In this document: in pieces, positions 50,501 to 61,024 of the stretch
Numbering within the stretch: position 1 is the first letter of the stretch
How the letters are laid out: every line of letters starts with the position of its first letter
NCBI GenBank assembly: GCA_028564705.1
Contig: JAPXFQ010002633.1
Span: 1,201,001 to 1,265,000, forward strand
Direction: 5' to 3'
From: Apricaphanius iberus
Lineage: Eukaryota; Chordata; Actinopteri; Cyprinodontiformes; Aphaniidae
DNA: 64,000 nucleotides
Notes under the pieces: model-generated
Databases searched by the model: none
Told to the model about the DNA's origin: nothing
The model's input: only the letters and a program-made list of their open reading frames with translations
Made by a program: the position numbers and the translations under genes

Positions 50501-53500
50501 ATGAGTGAAAGCTCACCTGGTGGATACCCAGGACTGCCCGTTTGATAGAGGTTGGGAGTGTAGGTGGGAGCTGTGGTGGGATACCCTCCTGGATAGGCTG
50601 AAAGAGGAAGTTCACAGGAGGGGAGAAACTGTTACAATAAACTTAACAAGCACAGGGAACACCAAACACATATACAAACGAGGGTACAAGAGGGGATTTA
50701 GTTTGAAGCAGGATGTGCACAGATGGCAAGTAATTATAAAAAAAAAAAGAAGAAGAAAACGTCTGCAGCAATAACACAGTCGGCTGAATGTGTCCAACAT
50801 CAACCGATTAGGCAGACGAGACACACCTGCCAATATGCTGTGGGAGGAGATAAATTCAGAAACATTAGCAGTGCATAAAGACGCACGCGAGGGGGTAGAC
50901 ACACACTGCTGTGCGTCATAAATCACACGACAAGCAAAACGAGGATACAACCTGAGAAAGAGCTTTCTGAGATATAATGCAAAGTTATGGAGAGACGCCA
51001 ATAAACAAGCTTAAAAAAATGTGTTGAGTTATAATTCATCTTCGCAGATTACTTTTTATGTTGCTTTTAGCAACAACAGAAGAAAATGTGTTTAGAAATA
51101 TCTTTCTTTAAACAAAGGTCATTAATTCGAGCTGTTTTTTTGGGGGAACTAGAACTGACTGGACTATATCTAAAATGGATGTAGTCAAACTCTCCGTGGG
51201 CTGTGATCCTCGACAGAAACTCAAAATACAACAGGGGGAGGATCACGTTTTTGCTGTAAAGTGTTTTTTAGTCAATGTGTGAGGAACAAGCTCTAGTTTA
51301 ACAATGGAGCCACTTTGCTGGATAAACGTTGAAGGAGTCAGGGGGAGGGAGATCAAATATCCAAGTATAACCTTCACTGATTTTATAAAGACAAAAAGGT
51401 TAAAACATTCAGATAAAAACGATCATTTTGTTTCACTCAACCTGCAAAAAAAAGCTCAAAGGAAAACTCAACCTCAAGGATGATTGATCTCAGATTAAAC
51501 TCACAATACACAGATGACAACTCTTAAGGTGTGTGTCGACCGTTTCATGTTCAACCCAAGTGCGAATAAATAGAGTCCTTTTTACAAAAATTAAACTCCA
51601 GTATGAAAACCTACTGAAAAGCTAGAGCTCCTCTGCTTTAAATAAGTAAATAGTTTAGGGGGTTGGCTTAATACGTGCAACGATGCCTAACAAGGCTTAG
51701 GGAATGAAAAAATAGTCTGCTTTTGTATCTTGTTCTATTGTCTTCAATTTTCTGCCTGATTGCTCTGAGTGAAGGCTCGGACTAGTCTATGTGTACAAAG
51801 GGAATGATGATTTTGAGTGAATAACAGTAGGATTAGGGGTTTTAAAGAAACCTCGGAATGGGAAAATCTAATTCTGCTAGCAGAACTGTTTAAAAGAAAT
51901 TATTTGATTTGTCCTTTATATTTTGCCATTAAAACTTTCACCAGAAAAATCTTAGACTTATTAAAAGTACTGCCTAAAGTGCTATCTGATTTTATTACAT
52001 TTAATGGAGAAATAGTTTTAAGTTGCGGTCATAAAAGAAGACTTGGTCTGTATTTTTCTAATCTGACCATTCAATATATAGTTTGTCCACACGACATAAT
52101 CTTTGCTTAATACAGACTTTAAGACTTAAGTTTCCAGAGTTCTTAACCCATTCTGTTCAACTTAAAATCTAAACTAATGACTCAACATGCTGCAAATAAG
52201 CAAGCTGGGGAAAAATTGGATGGATGAAAACTAATAAAAAGAGAAAGGACAGAATTAAGAAAAGAAGACGGCAAAGAAAGGAAGGACAAAGGAAAGAAAT
52301 TAAGGAAGTACAGAAGGATGAATTCAGTAAATTAAATAAAAATAGGAAGTGAAGACAGTGGGACACAAAAAACAAAGCAACGGGAAGGAAAAAGAACACA
52401 AGTATGAAAAGGAAGGATGAAAGGGCAAAAGTAATGTAGTAAAAATACATACAAAGGACATCATGAAGGAAAGAAGGACATGAGTAAGGAAGGAAGAATG
52501 CTCAAGAAAAGAAGTGAACAAGGACAGGCAACCGCCACACTAATTAACCAGCTAATATCAGCTTGTTACACTCCCAGGATTACTATATGTACGTTATATG
52601 TATATACTGTATGACATACAATAAACATTTAACTTGAAACCACTTCAGAATTCAGCGATTGGAATTGAGGTTTTCACTCTTACTAAGTCTTTAGGTGAAG
52701 AAAACTGAAACCGTAACTGATTATGTATTCACTGCCTTGACTATATAAAGTAGTGGACTTTAATTGTGCTGCCTACACTCTATACATTTGCTTATGGATC
52801 AAAATCAAATATAATTAAAGCTGTTAAATCATAAGAGTGTTAGACCAAGCATACTTCAGTAAAATAACATTGCGTTAAAATATCTAGAATGGTTACTACA
52901 CTTTAGACTCTTTAAAACAGTGATTTTTCCCCCCATTTATCCATCTTCTTGTGAAAACCCAAAAAAAATTATTCAGTGTAGAATGACCCATCTAGTTTTC
53001 TTATTCATCTTCCTTGCTCGAATTGATCTCACAAATAAAAATCTGAATTAATCTCGTTTCATACTGAGAAACAAAAGGGCACCATAAATCACAATCTCCA
53101 TTTTTGTAATTGGTAATAAGAATAAGGGTAAAATCAGACCAAACAGAAAAATTAAAATCTAGCAGACCAGGCAAAGGGAAAATGTATTTTTGGACTCCTG
53201 GTTTAGTGCCCTGCACGGGTCTATTATCTGGACCTGAGCCCAGCCCTGGCCCGAGGGGCTGGAGCCCCAGCCTGGCCGGAAAGGTTTTCAGAATTCTCAG
53301 ACCCAAAACCGTATCGAGCCTGGCCTTTTTTAAACCTCCCATAATTTTTCTAGCGTGATAGAACACTATATTAATTGGCTGCGTTCGTAAATTGAATCTG
53401 CCGTTCTGAAAATGCTAACACTCTGCACTTAGAAAAAAAAACAGCATTCTAATTTTCTGTGAATAAACGAATGGTTTCGGACGGATCAAAGTGGACATAA

Positions 53501-55804
53501 AATAGGTTAAAATAGGGACTCTGCTTTCGCTGGGTCCGCCACATTACCGTTCAAAATGCCTCTGGAGATGTGATGAACCTGTTTTTTTTGCAGTCATATG
53601 ACATCTTTGCCTACAACACACTGAACAAATCCGGTTCGCTCAACTTGAAGGGTTGTAATAAGATTAAACTTACTCTAGAACGGAGCTTTTCCCTTGGTGT
53701 TGTTCATGCTCTTCAGTTCGCCATTTTCTATCTTTTTTTTTTATGAAGTTGTATGAATCGGATGTGTAAGTGAGGTAGATGTACAGAAGGGAGGTGCCGG
53801 TGTGTAGCAAAGCAGCTGTTGCTGGGTTCAAGTATTTCCATTTAAACACAATGCAGCTCTTTAATTAGCAGGTTTAAAATAAAAATGAATTAAATTGAAA
53901 AATAAAAGTGCCCGAGCCCGGCCCGTGTACGAGTTAATGATATGGTCGTCGGACCGAAGCCCGGCCCTCACTCCAGTGCAGGGCTCTATCCTGGTTCAAT
54001 TGTCATTTTAATTAACTGTGGGGTTTCATCAGGGTGAAACACAGGTATGCAGACTTGAGAAGGTGTGGGGTCATGTGTTGACACAGATTAGTTGACTACA
54101 GTCAGCAAACATCCATTTGAGACTTACTCCTTAAAGTGACCCATATACAGAGTAGGGCTGGATGATAACCCATTAATAAAAAATATAGATCAATAGACGC
54201 ATGATGTTAGCTTGACAAGGCAGTTCTTTAACTGGATTGGTCAGGTGGCATAGCTATTAAAACACACCACGCAATTATCGCGATCAAGCGATTTCATTAA
54301 AATTTTGGTTAATTCCCCCATCTCTAGCCAATACTCACATTAACTTTGAACCAATATGAGATGAACATGAATACCAAATGTAACAATTATGAACTAAATA
54401 AACTTTGTATGCATTTAGTGATGTCATTCAAGTTTTAATGAGTTTTTATTTCTTTGAAACTTTCGGTTACGGTGAAAAAGGAGTAGGAATAAAGGGCAGA
54501 GTTAAATTCAGTTTTTGTGTACACTGTATTAAAAATCTGTCATTAAAGATTAGCTTTAAACGACCGGGGCAGCAGTGAAAATAGATTTTCCATTGCTTTT
54601 TTTATCAAAAATGATCAATGTCATAAGTTATTTTTTATTTATATTCTTTTCTATATCATTTAAGCCCAATACAGTTGTCTTCCTACACATAAAAATATCA
54701 GACTTCTCCAGTTTTCTCAGTTTATTTCTAGTCAATTATATAATCTAAAACCAAATATCGAACTTATGGTAGATACTTCTACAGCAATCGTTCTTTAGAT
54801 ATGGAACCAGTCAAATATCTCAGATTGGAAAGAAAAAGGGAGGATAAATGACCGATAGAAGGAAGTGGATAAACACAGGGATGACTGAAGTGGAAGACAG
54901 ATAAAGAAGAAATGGATCATGGATGAAAGTGGCTTGATGGACCCTTTACAATGTCTCTTAGCAACTGGCTAAAAATACCAAAGAACCAACTAATGTTTAA
55001 AAATATAGATATGATGGTGAATGCAGGTTTGAAATGTTTCTGATTTCTTACGGAATAATTGCACAGATTTTCTAAAAATGAATGAAAGGAAATACCAGTA
55101 ATATTTTTAGACCTATTTTTAGAACCACTTGGTTTGAAACTACATTTCTTTTGTTTTACATCACTTTCCATATCCTGAAGAAAACATATCTTTTTCCAAA
55201 AGTTTTGTTTTACTTCGACTTTTAAACCTAAAAATAGAAATAATTCTTCTTCAAAAATGACAGCATATTTCCTATAGTATATTTTTGATTCAAATTTTGC
55301 CCCTTTTCAAAGTGTCCAAGTAAAGTTTGCCCCTTTAAAATTTTACTGAACTGAACTAAAGTTTAAAATGGCTGTTTGGATGATAAAGGTTGCATGGGTG
55401 TTGGATGAACGAATGGTTAGAGGGTTGTAGGTGGATAAATGAATTAATTATGTATAGGCGATGGATTGACTGACACATTAAGGGACAAACAATAGAGACT
55501 AGTGTTAAATGGAGTAAATTGATTTTGAACCGATGGACTGATTTATGAAAACAGATAAAAAGAAAAGAGAGAAACGTATCGATGGGATTGTTGATGATAT
55601 AAAGAATCTTTAGACAACAAGATAGCTCATTTCAAATAGAACATGAAAAAAATATGTTTAATCTAATTCTCTACTATTCGCCCATTCAATTCCAGACTGT
55701 AAGAAGCCAGTTCATAAGTGGATGCTTGACTCACCTGTGAAGGCCATGTTCTTGGGGTTTCCATAAGGAGTGCCAGGCTGAACGGGACTGTAGACTGGAT
55801 TCAT
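41535..55804 (-). CDS. fam168a: FAM168A (TCRP1-like) protein, five coding exons, complete
   Basis: Coding exons on the minus strand: 55804..55735, 50597..50517, 43427..43282, 42917..42731, 41647..41535. All junctions are GT/AG and the phases fit; the total is 597 nt, 198 aa plus stop. The protein starts [20 protein letters not shown], contains [54 protein letters not shown] and [13 protein letters not shown], and ends [12 protein letters not shown]. These blocks match FAM168A, and the N-terminus and PPHW end favour A over FAM168B. The family is small, Pro/Tyr rich and without a catalytic domain; human FAM168A has been linked to cisplatin resistance and DNA repair signalling, but its molecular role is not well settled. 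Human FAM168A (about 244 aa) has an extra segment between exon blocks 2 and 3 that I could not find here. The 5' UTR continues upstream through an acceptor at about 55827. Confidence 0.94.
41660..42450 (+). pseudogene. Tc1-like transposon remnant in the last coding intron of fam168a
   Basis: The interior reads [16 protein letters not shown] (about 42185-42230) and later [12 protein letters not shown] (about 42375-42415), both standard Tc1-like transposase blocks, on the plus strand with stops and gaps. The left part (about 41667-41760) resembles the 5' non-coding end of such elements. No intact inverted repeats. Confidence 0.65.
43650..44000. mobile_element. hAT-like MITE in a fam168a intron
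   Basis: It starts TAGGGATGCAATGATAAC and ends, inverted, TAGGGATGCACTGATACTG. The interior has CGATACCGATACTTGTATC-type motifs mirrored at both ends. The flanks CAAGTTTA and AAAGTTTG agree at 6 of 8 positions, fitting a decayed 8-bp duplication. Confidence 0.75.
44001..46095. other. fam168a intron, non-coding
   Basis: No coding region or defined repeat recognised. Two C-runs occur (near 44030 just at the edge of the MITE flank, and near 45636). Confidence 0.4.
46100..47330 (+). mobile_element. L2-like LINE, 5'-truncated, reverse transcriptase in two frames
   Basis: RT blocks appear in order: [12 protein letters not shown] (broken frame), [22 protein letters not shown], a YTDD active-site box instead of [75 protein letters not shown] and [11 protein letters not shown]. 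The frame stops at 47037 (AAACATGGTTAGG) and the LINE tail GCACTTTGAATTGCCTTGTG with ACAAATAAACGTGCC ends near 47325. It lies in the fam168a intron in antisense orientation. Confidence 0.85.
47496..49114 (+). mobile_element. Tc1/mariner element of the DD38E type, nearly complete
   Basis: A 1619-bp element flanked by TA (47494..47495 and 49115..49116). Ends are CACTACCGTTCAAAAGT in inverted orientation, about 17 bp before they diverge. A single transposase gene lies inside. It is inserted in a fam168a intron, about 165 bp past the L2 tail, on the strand opposite to the gene. Confidence 0.93.
47908..48951 (+). pseudogene. DD38E transposase with two nonsense codons near its N-terminus
   Basis: One frame of 347 codons from [16 protein letters not shown] to FFDESKV. 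N-terminal helix-turn-helix [12 protein letters not shown]; the GRPR linker (SGRPRC) is present. Catalytic residues are Asp154 (WTDESKF), Asp244 (QQDNDPKH) and Glu283 ([11 protein letters not shown]), giving 38 residues between the last two instead of the 34 of Tc1. Stops are TAG at 48022 (codon 39) and TGA at 48076 (codon 57). From codon 77 (48136) on, the frame is intact for 271 codons and still holds the complete catalytic domain. Confidence 0.93.
49117..50516. other. fam168a intron, non-coding
   Basis: No gene or defined repeat recognised between the DD38E element and coding exon 2. Confidence 0.4.
50598..53195. other. fam168a intron between coding exons 1 and 2, right-hand part
   Basis: A purine-rich GGAAAGGA-type stretch lies at about 52230-52530 on the plus strand. 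It produces pyrimidine-coded Phe/Leu frames on the minus strand that are not genes. Otherwise nothing recognised. Confidence 0.4.
53204..53988. mobile_element. hAT-type non-autonomous element with exact 8-bp duplication
   Basis: The termini TAGTGCCCTGCACGGG and (inverted) TAGAGCCCTGCACTGG are flanked by TCCTGGTT on both sides (53196..53203 and 53989..53996). Next to each end are GC-rich blocks (CCCAGCCCTGGCCC; CCCGAGCCCGGCCC). The 785-bp interior has no transposase. Confidence 0.92.
54155..54335. mobile_element. Decayed hAT-like MITE
   Basis: The left end TAGGGCTGGATGATAA and the inverted right end TAGAGATGGGGGAATTAACC are related termini. The interior has CGCGATCAAGCGATTT. No clear target duplication. 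Confidence 0.55.
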
Positions 55805-55826
55805 GGCTGAAGATAACCTGCTTTTA
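55805..55826 (-). other. fam168a: fam168a 5' UTR part of the first coding exon
   Basis: An acceptor TTTTTCTTAG|TAAAAGCAGG lies 22 nt upstream of the ATG, so the start codon is near the beginning of an internal exon and at least one non-coding exon lies further upstream. That exon was not identified in the window. Confidence 0.5.
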
Positions 55827-55828
55827 CT

Positions 55829-57010
55829 AAGAAAAAAGGGAAGGTGGAGGAGAGGGAAGAGGGTTGACATAGAAAAAAGGAAACAGAAACATCAAAAATG
55901 TAATCCTTGTCAGTTTGGAGAAGAAAAAAAAAATCCAAACACATATTGTTCACATTAAATTCATCTAGAGGAATCGGCTAGCAGAAAGAAAACCAAGTCG
56001 CCAAGCCCTGTGAATCATCGCCCTTAAGTAGGCTCAACGTAAGTATATACTCCGACTATTGAAATAATGTGGAGCGCAACTACTGGCTGGAAAGCACAAG
56101 GCGGTGTGGATTCACTGACAACTAAATTTCTTCTGTGTGGTCTTGGATGGGGCCGGCTTCCACTACCGGAAGAAAGAGCGGAGCGACCTATTAATGGATT
56201 CAGGAGCTAGAACCGGGTCAGCGTAAAGCTGCTGTTAATGCTGCATGCCCTGCAAAAAAAAAAGTTGGAGGAGGAAAAAAAAAAACCCCAAAAAAAAAAC
56301 CTCTGCCTCATGCACAGCTTTGATATGTCCAACTTACCTCCTGATCGTGAATATGGGCATTCTGAAAGTGTTTTTGTGAGAGTGTGTGTTCATGCGTTCC
56401 CCGTACCTCTTGTGCGTGTCTGGTTGATACATGAAACTGAATTTGTCTGTGGGATGCCCGCTCGCCATTCTCGCTGTATGCAAATGAGGAAGGAGTGGAA
56501 GTGGATATGCAAATCTGAAATTAAAACAGCGAGAAGTCATGATTACAATGAACACAGGAAAATATAGTGAAATAAAAATAAGTAAATCAAAGAGAAACAG
56601 CAAAGGAAAAAAAGGGGGGAGGGGGGCAACAAACGAGAAGAAAAGCAAGCACCAGTGCAACGGTAAATGATTAGTGATAGCGGAGTGCATTTCTGATTGA
56701 GAGTTAAAGGTATCCGCTGAGCCCAATAATAACTGATCCAACAGCCGTCTCCTCAGCTGCATCACATAGAAACCTACGGGATGTGTGTCAGAGTGGTAGC
56801 GACCCATGGCCATGTATGAGTGTACACACATGAAACGTGCTGCATTTGAAAAGGAAACACAAACACTGAATCGGCCCATGAACAAGCACAACGAGACCCG
56901 GTGAGCAGGCAGGTGGCGGCAAGCAGAACGACTAAACGAAACACAGAACAGAAGGCTGAGAGCTGAATCAAGCATGAACCAGAGCCACAAGAGTGCTGGG
57001 GAGAGAGAGA

Positions 57011-57041
<31 letters not shown>

Positions 57042-60000
57042 AGAGCGAGGAGATTGGTGGAGCCCAAATAAAACCGAGGATATGTGTGTGTGTGTGCGTG
57101 TGTGTGTGTATGTATGTGAAGTGTGTGTCATATATCCAAAATGATGCGATCCTCGGAGAGACGGGTCGTGGTATTTGAAGTGTGTTTGTTTGCGGCGATA
57201 GAGAGGGCGCAGAGTATCCTGCAGTTAAAGCCACGAGTCCCAGCCGATCATTACGACAAACAAAATTACTCCGTCCATGTTTTTTCTCACTGTAGAAAAG
57301 CTGAATTAAACGCAAATTAACTGTGAGCTGAACCACCCTGTGCTTGTGCTTCACAGTCAGTTAATATGAACAAATCCTTAGCATCATTTTAGCATCATTT
57401 TATACGAATGTGGTATATAAAAGCTTTGTTCAAGACCCAGAACACTAGTACAAGAAAAGCACAAAAATGTGTGTACAAAAATTTTTTATAAAGTATTTGT
57501 AGGGTGTAAAAAAAAAAAAATCTGAACACATGCCCCGAAATCCAAACCTGCGTTCAAGCGTGGTCCTGAAATGGATGTTAATATACCAGCTCTAGTTCGC
57601 CTCTTAAACTCGTGTCTCACACTAAAATAAAGTCTCAGGGGAGATGATTAACCTGCTTCAACACATCTCAAAGTACAATCTTCATTAATCTACTGCATCA
57701 TTTGTGATTGAATTCCTTCCTCTAGTCTCCCACCTTTCATCCCTCCTGAGCCGTGGTTCCTTATTAAACTCATCGTTTAATTTCTCCACCATCATTACTC
57801 TGTGTTTTTATATAAAATGGCCTCTAAATTCAAATTAAAAGCTGTACTTCTGGACTGCTCTGCTTCGGCCTCAACTTTAGGATGCTAAAATGTTCACAAT
57901 AATTATTTTGTTGTGTAAGGCAATAATTTGCCCATAAACCTCATTTTTAGATTATTTTAAATGTTTGAACCATAATGGACTACAAAAAATAAACAGATAT
58001 ATTTTTTCTTGACCAGTATCCATTGCCACAGATTTAAAATTTTGAGATATTAAAGAATGGTCGTTTTTTGGTTGCTTGTGGAACGCGTCGTTCTAGATGT
58101 GCTCCATGGGATAACAGCGATATCAGCTAGGAAGGAAACTGAACAGAAATAACACTAATTAACCCAAACACACCAAGTTTTTAGGCAGAATGGAACAAAT
58201 GACTCCAGGTTTACAATTCAATGTCTGAAACCACTAGGCCACTATTTCAGCCAGGCTTTAAGTGCTCAATTTTGTATATCTAAACATAAAGGAAGGAAGT
58301 AAATGGTGATTCATTTATCGTCTGGATCCCACATTGCTCCAGCAGTGAGCAGAAGGCAGTGAAAGTGTCGCGGGGCATCAGCTGTTTGACGCCACTCTGC
58401 TCTGGGCTTTAGAAATGTGCAAGCAAGGCTTTTTGATGGCGTTTCGTCCTACAGGAGGACAAAAACTACCAGAGGAAACCACCAGAGCACGTGTGTCTTC
58501 CAGCTATGACTAGTTGAAAAAAGCAATTGCTAAGTCAACTTTAAGCTGGATGTTTGGGCTGGATTTGTCTGCTTCACTATTTTATACATTTTTAATGCCT
58601 AGTCAGTAAAATGTAATGGCAGGTTAATGCCAGAAATGTGCATGTCTATACTTACAACAAATATATATTTTTTATTGGTTAAAATTAACCTAAATTTAAA
58701 TTTGAAACAATTAAAATCCTATATTAGCACATTTGCAATAAATGATGCAAGTTCAAGTTTGATTTTGTAGGCAGTCTTTTTGTACCACATGTGAATAATG
58801 CAGCAGTATTTATTTTCTCCTCCAACGTCACAAATAAAACCAGTTTGCGATAAAAACGGTGTGCTCAGACATGTCAAAATAAAAGAACTAGAGCAGAAAG
58901 AAAAAAAGAACTGGTTGGTGGCTTTATATCAGGCAAAGGAATGTTGGTATTAGAAAAAAGAACAAAACAGAACGGAGGAAATAACATGCCTGGATTAGGA
59001 TTTTGTCGTGCAGGGTTAAATAATAGTCTACATTATGTAAGCAGGGTAAACGCACTAAAAGGGAAATGTGACTTTTTTAATAACTCTGGAACAAGTTATA
59101 TTATTTTGCCTGAAGCGTTCTGTTAAGAGAAGAGAACTGGTAGAAAATTTATAAGATACGAAATTGCAACTGGAAATCTAATTTCTAGTTCTGAAAACAA
59201 AATACTGAGACATCTTAAAACAGAATAAATTGAGATATCGGGTTTTTATACTTTCTAAAAATATGTTGGGCATATTTACTAAGCATCAAACATTGCTTAC
59301 CAACCCCCATCAAACTGTTTTTGGATTATGGCATTAGTCTTAAACAAAAAGTTGTTAAAGGGGATGAAAAGTCGCTAAATTGGAAACACAGCGTGTTGTA
59401 GTTAGAAGAGGGGAAACACGATGCAGACGTGTGCATTCCTGCAGGTTCAGCTCTGGATAGGGGCTGTCGCCAATCTTGGCTGGGAACCATAGCAACAAGT
59501 ACAGTGTTGTAATGTCCACTTCGCTGTAGTGTTTAATTTTAAACACCGAATCTAAACACTTATGTACAGCAAATTGTTTAATTATTTAAAAAATAAGTCA
59601 AATTAAAGACTATAGTAAAAGAAAATAATGCCTTTTTTCTGAAATGTAATGCTTTTAAAGCCTTAACTTTAATTCTACTAAATTCAATTATTTTTTTAAA
59701 TACTTTAATATCCTGTGAATAAAACAGGTTTGAGTGTTTACAATGCTGTGAGTTTTTCTACAGTTAAATTCAGATTGAAAAATCACAATATTTAGTCTTA
59801 CTCATAGAATCGCAATATAATGTAATATATCACAATGTATCGTATCGTCCCCCTTTATTGTGACGCACATCGTATCCGATTCTTGCCAATACACATCCAT
59901 AGTATAATCTAATTTCACAATACAAGGTTTTCATATATACATAGCAAAATTGTGATTTACCTATTAAAAACTAAAATAGGTTTTGTTGTCAGGCAAAGTG

Positions 60001-60286
60001 TTTAGAGACATGGTGTCCTTCAAGTCTTTGCTTTACCATCATATTAAATGTCAGCTGTGCTCGACACGTTTTAGCACCATAATGCAAACTGGTACAATTA
60101 GAAAAAGTTTAGAAAAGCTCTTTGGACTTTTTATGTAAGGGAACAATGATAAAAATACATTTAATAAAATACAAATTGTGATACATTTTTGTCAGATCAT
60201 CTAAAATAGCAGCCTCTACGGCCGTTTTTGGCACTAGTAACCTATGGTGAACAAAAATGTAAAAAGAAAGAAGAGTAGGGGAAGAG
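55829..60286. other. Upstream region or 5' intron of fam168a
   Basis: No coding exon recognised. It contains A-rich tracts at 56250-56300, an A run of about 27 at 57010-57036, and a TG-rich run at 57082-57118. Long minus-strand frames at 56334..57131 come from these low-complexity tracts. Around 59780-59900 there is a short repeat-like stretch (ATCGCAATATAATG). Confidence 0.4.
57010..57036. repeat. Poly(A) tract
   Basis: An uninterrupted A run of about 27 nt, followed after 45 bp by a TG-rich microsatellite (57082-57118). Confidence 0.95.
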
Positions 60287-61016
60287 TAGAGGTAGGTAGA
60301 GTAGCCAGACATTATACTCAAGTAAAAGTAGCACTACGTCAACATAATTTTTCTCACATAAAATTACAACGCAATAATCCCAAAGAATTACTCAACTATA
60401 ACAAAGCATTTGATAAAAGGGGGTAATCAAGTATTGAGTAATTGTTCGATGCGATCACAGCATTTGATTAAACATTTAAAAAATTATGTAATTGGACAAA
60501 AATATAAAGCTATGCACAAATCCTAAATGGTAATGTGACATAATTGTAAAAAAATAAGTAAAAAATCCAATACATTTCTCAAATATTTTTTTTTCTCTCA
60601 AAGAAAAACTAATGAAACCGATATTTAAAGTAGGCAATGTATACATGTGAGACCAGCGTAAGGGACACCCACTTGAGCCCCAAATGGCACAACAGCCTGA
60701 GCAGAATTGTTTTTTAAAAATGGTGAAGCCTGTGTACAAACCTGATGTCTCCCTTTAACATTGCATATAGTTTACTTGATGTGTGAGTCTAATGCATTTT
60801 TTTTAAAGCATTTGGTTTCTTTAAATAGTTACTCACTGTTGGTAGAGTAGCCAGAAACTAGAATAAAGTAAGAGTAGCAATACTTCATAAAAACATTAGA
60901 AAGTAAAAGTATCCAGAATGGTCTTATAAAACTACTCCAAAAATACAAATTATTTTCTAAAAAGTTACTCAAGTAAAAGTAACTGCGTAAATGTAACTAG
61001 TTCCTACCCACCTCTG
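60287..61016. mobile_element. hAT-like MITE (730 bp) with near-match 8-bp duplication
   Basis: The left end TAGAGGTAGGTAGAGTAGCC and inverted right end CAGAGGTGGGTAGGAACTAG are the ends of a MITE type common in teleosts. Both arms carry the motif TACTCAAGTAAAAGTA, mirrored. The flanks GGGAAGAG and GGAAAGAT agree at 6 of 8 positions. A second GTTGGTAGAGTAGCCAG motif at about 60838 suggests a nested or duplicated left end. Confidence 0.75.
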
Positions 61017-61024
61017 GGAAAGAT

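Noticed and set aside
52169..52521. Phe/Leu/Ser-rich minus-strand frames resembling membrane proteins
   Set aside because: They are translations of a purine-rich repeat stretch read on its pyrimidine strand, within a fam168a intron.
56334..57354. Minus-strand frames of 265, 97 and 128 codons upstream of fam168a
   Set aside because: They run through poly(T) and CA repeats, overlap each other in different frames and contain no recognisable domain.
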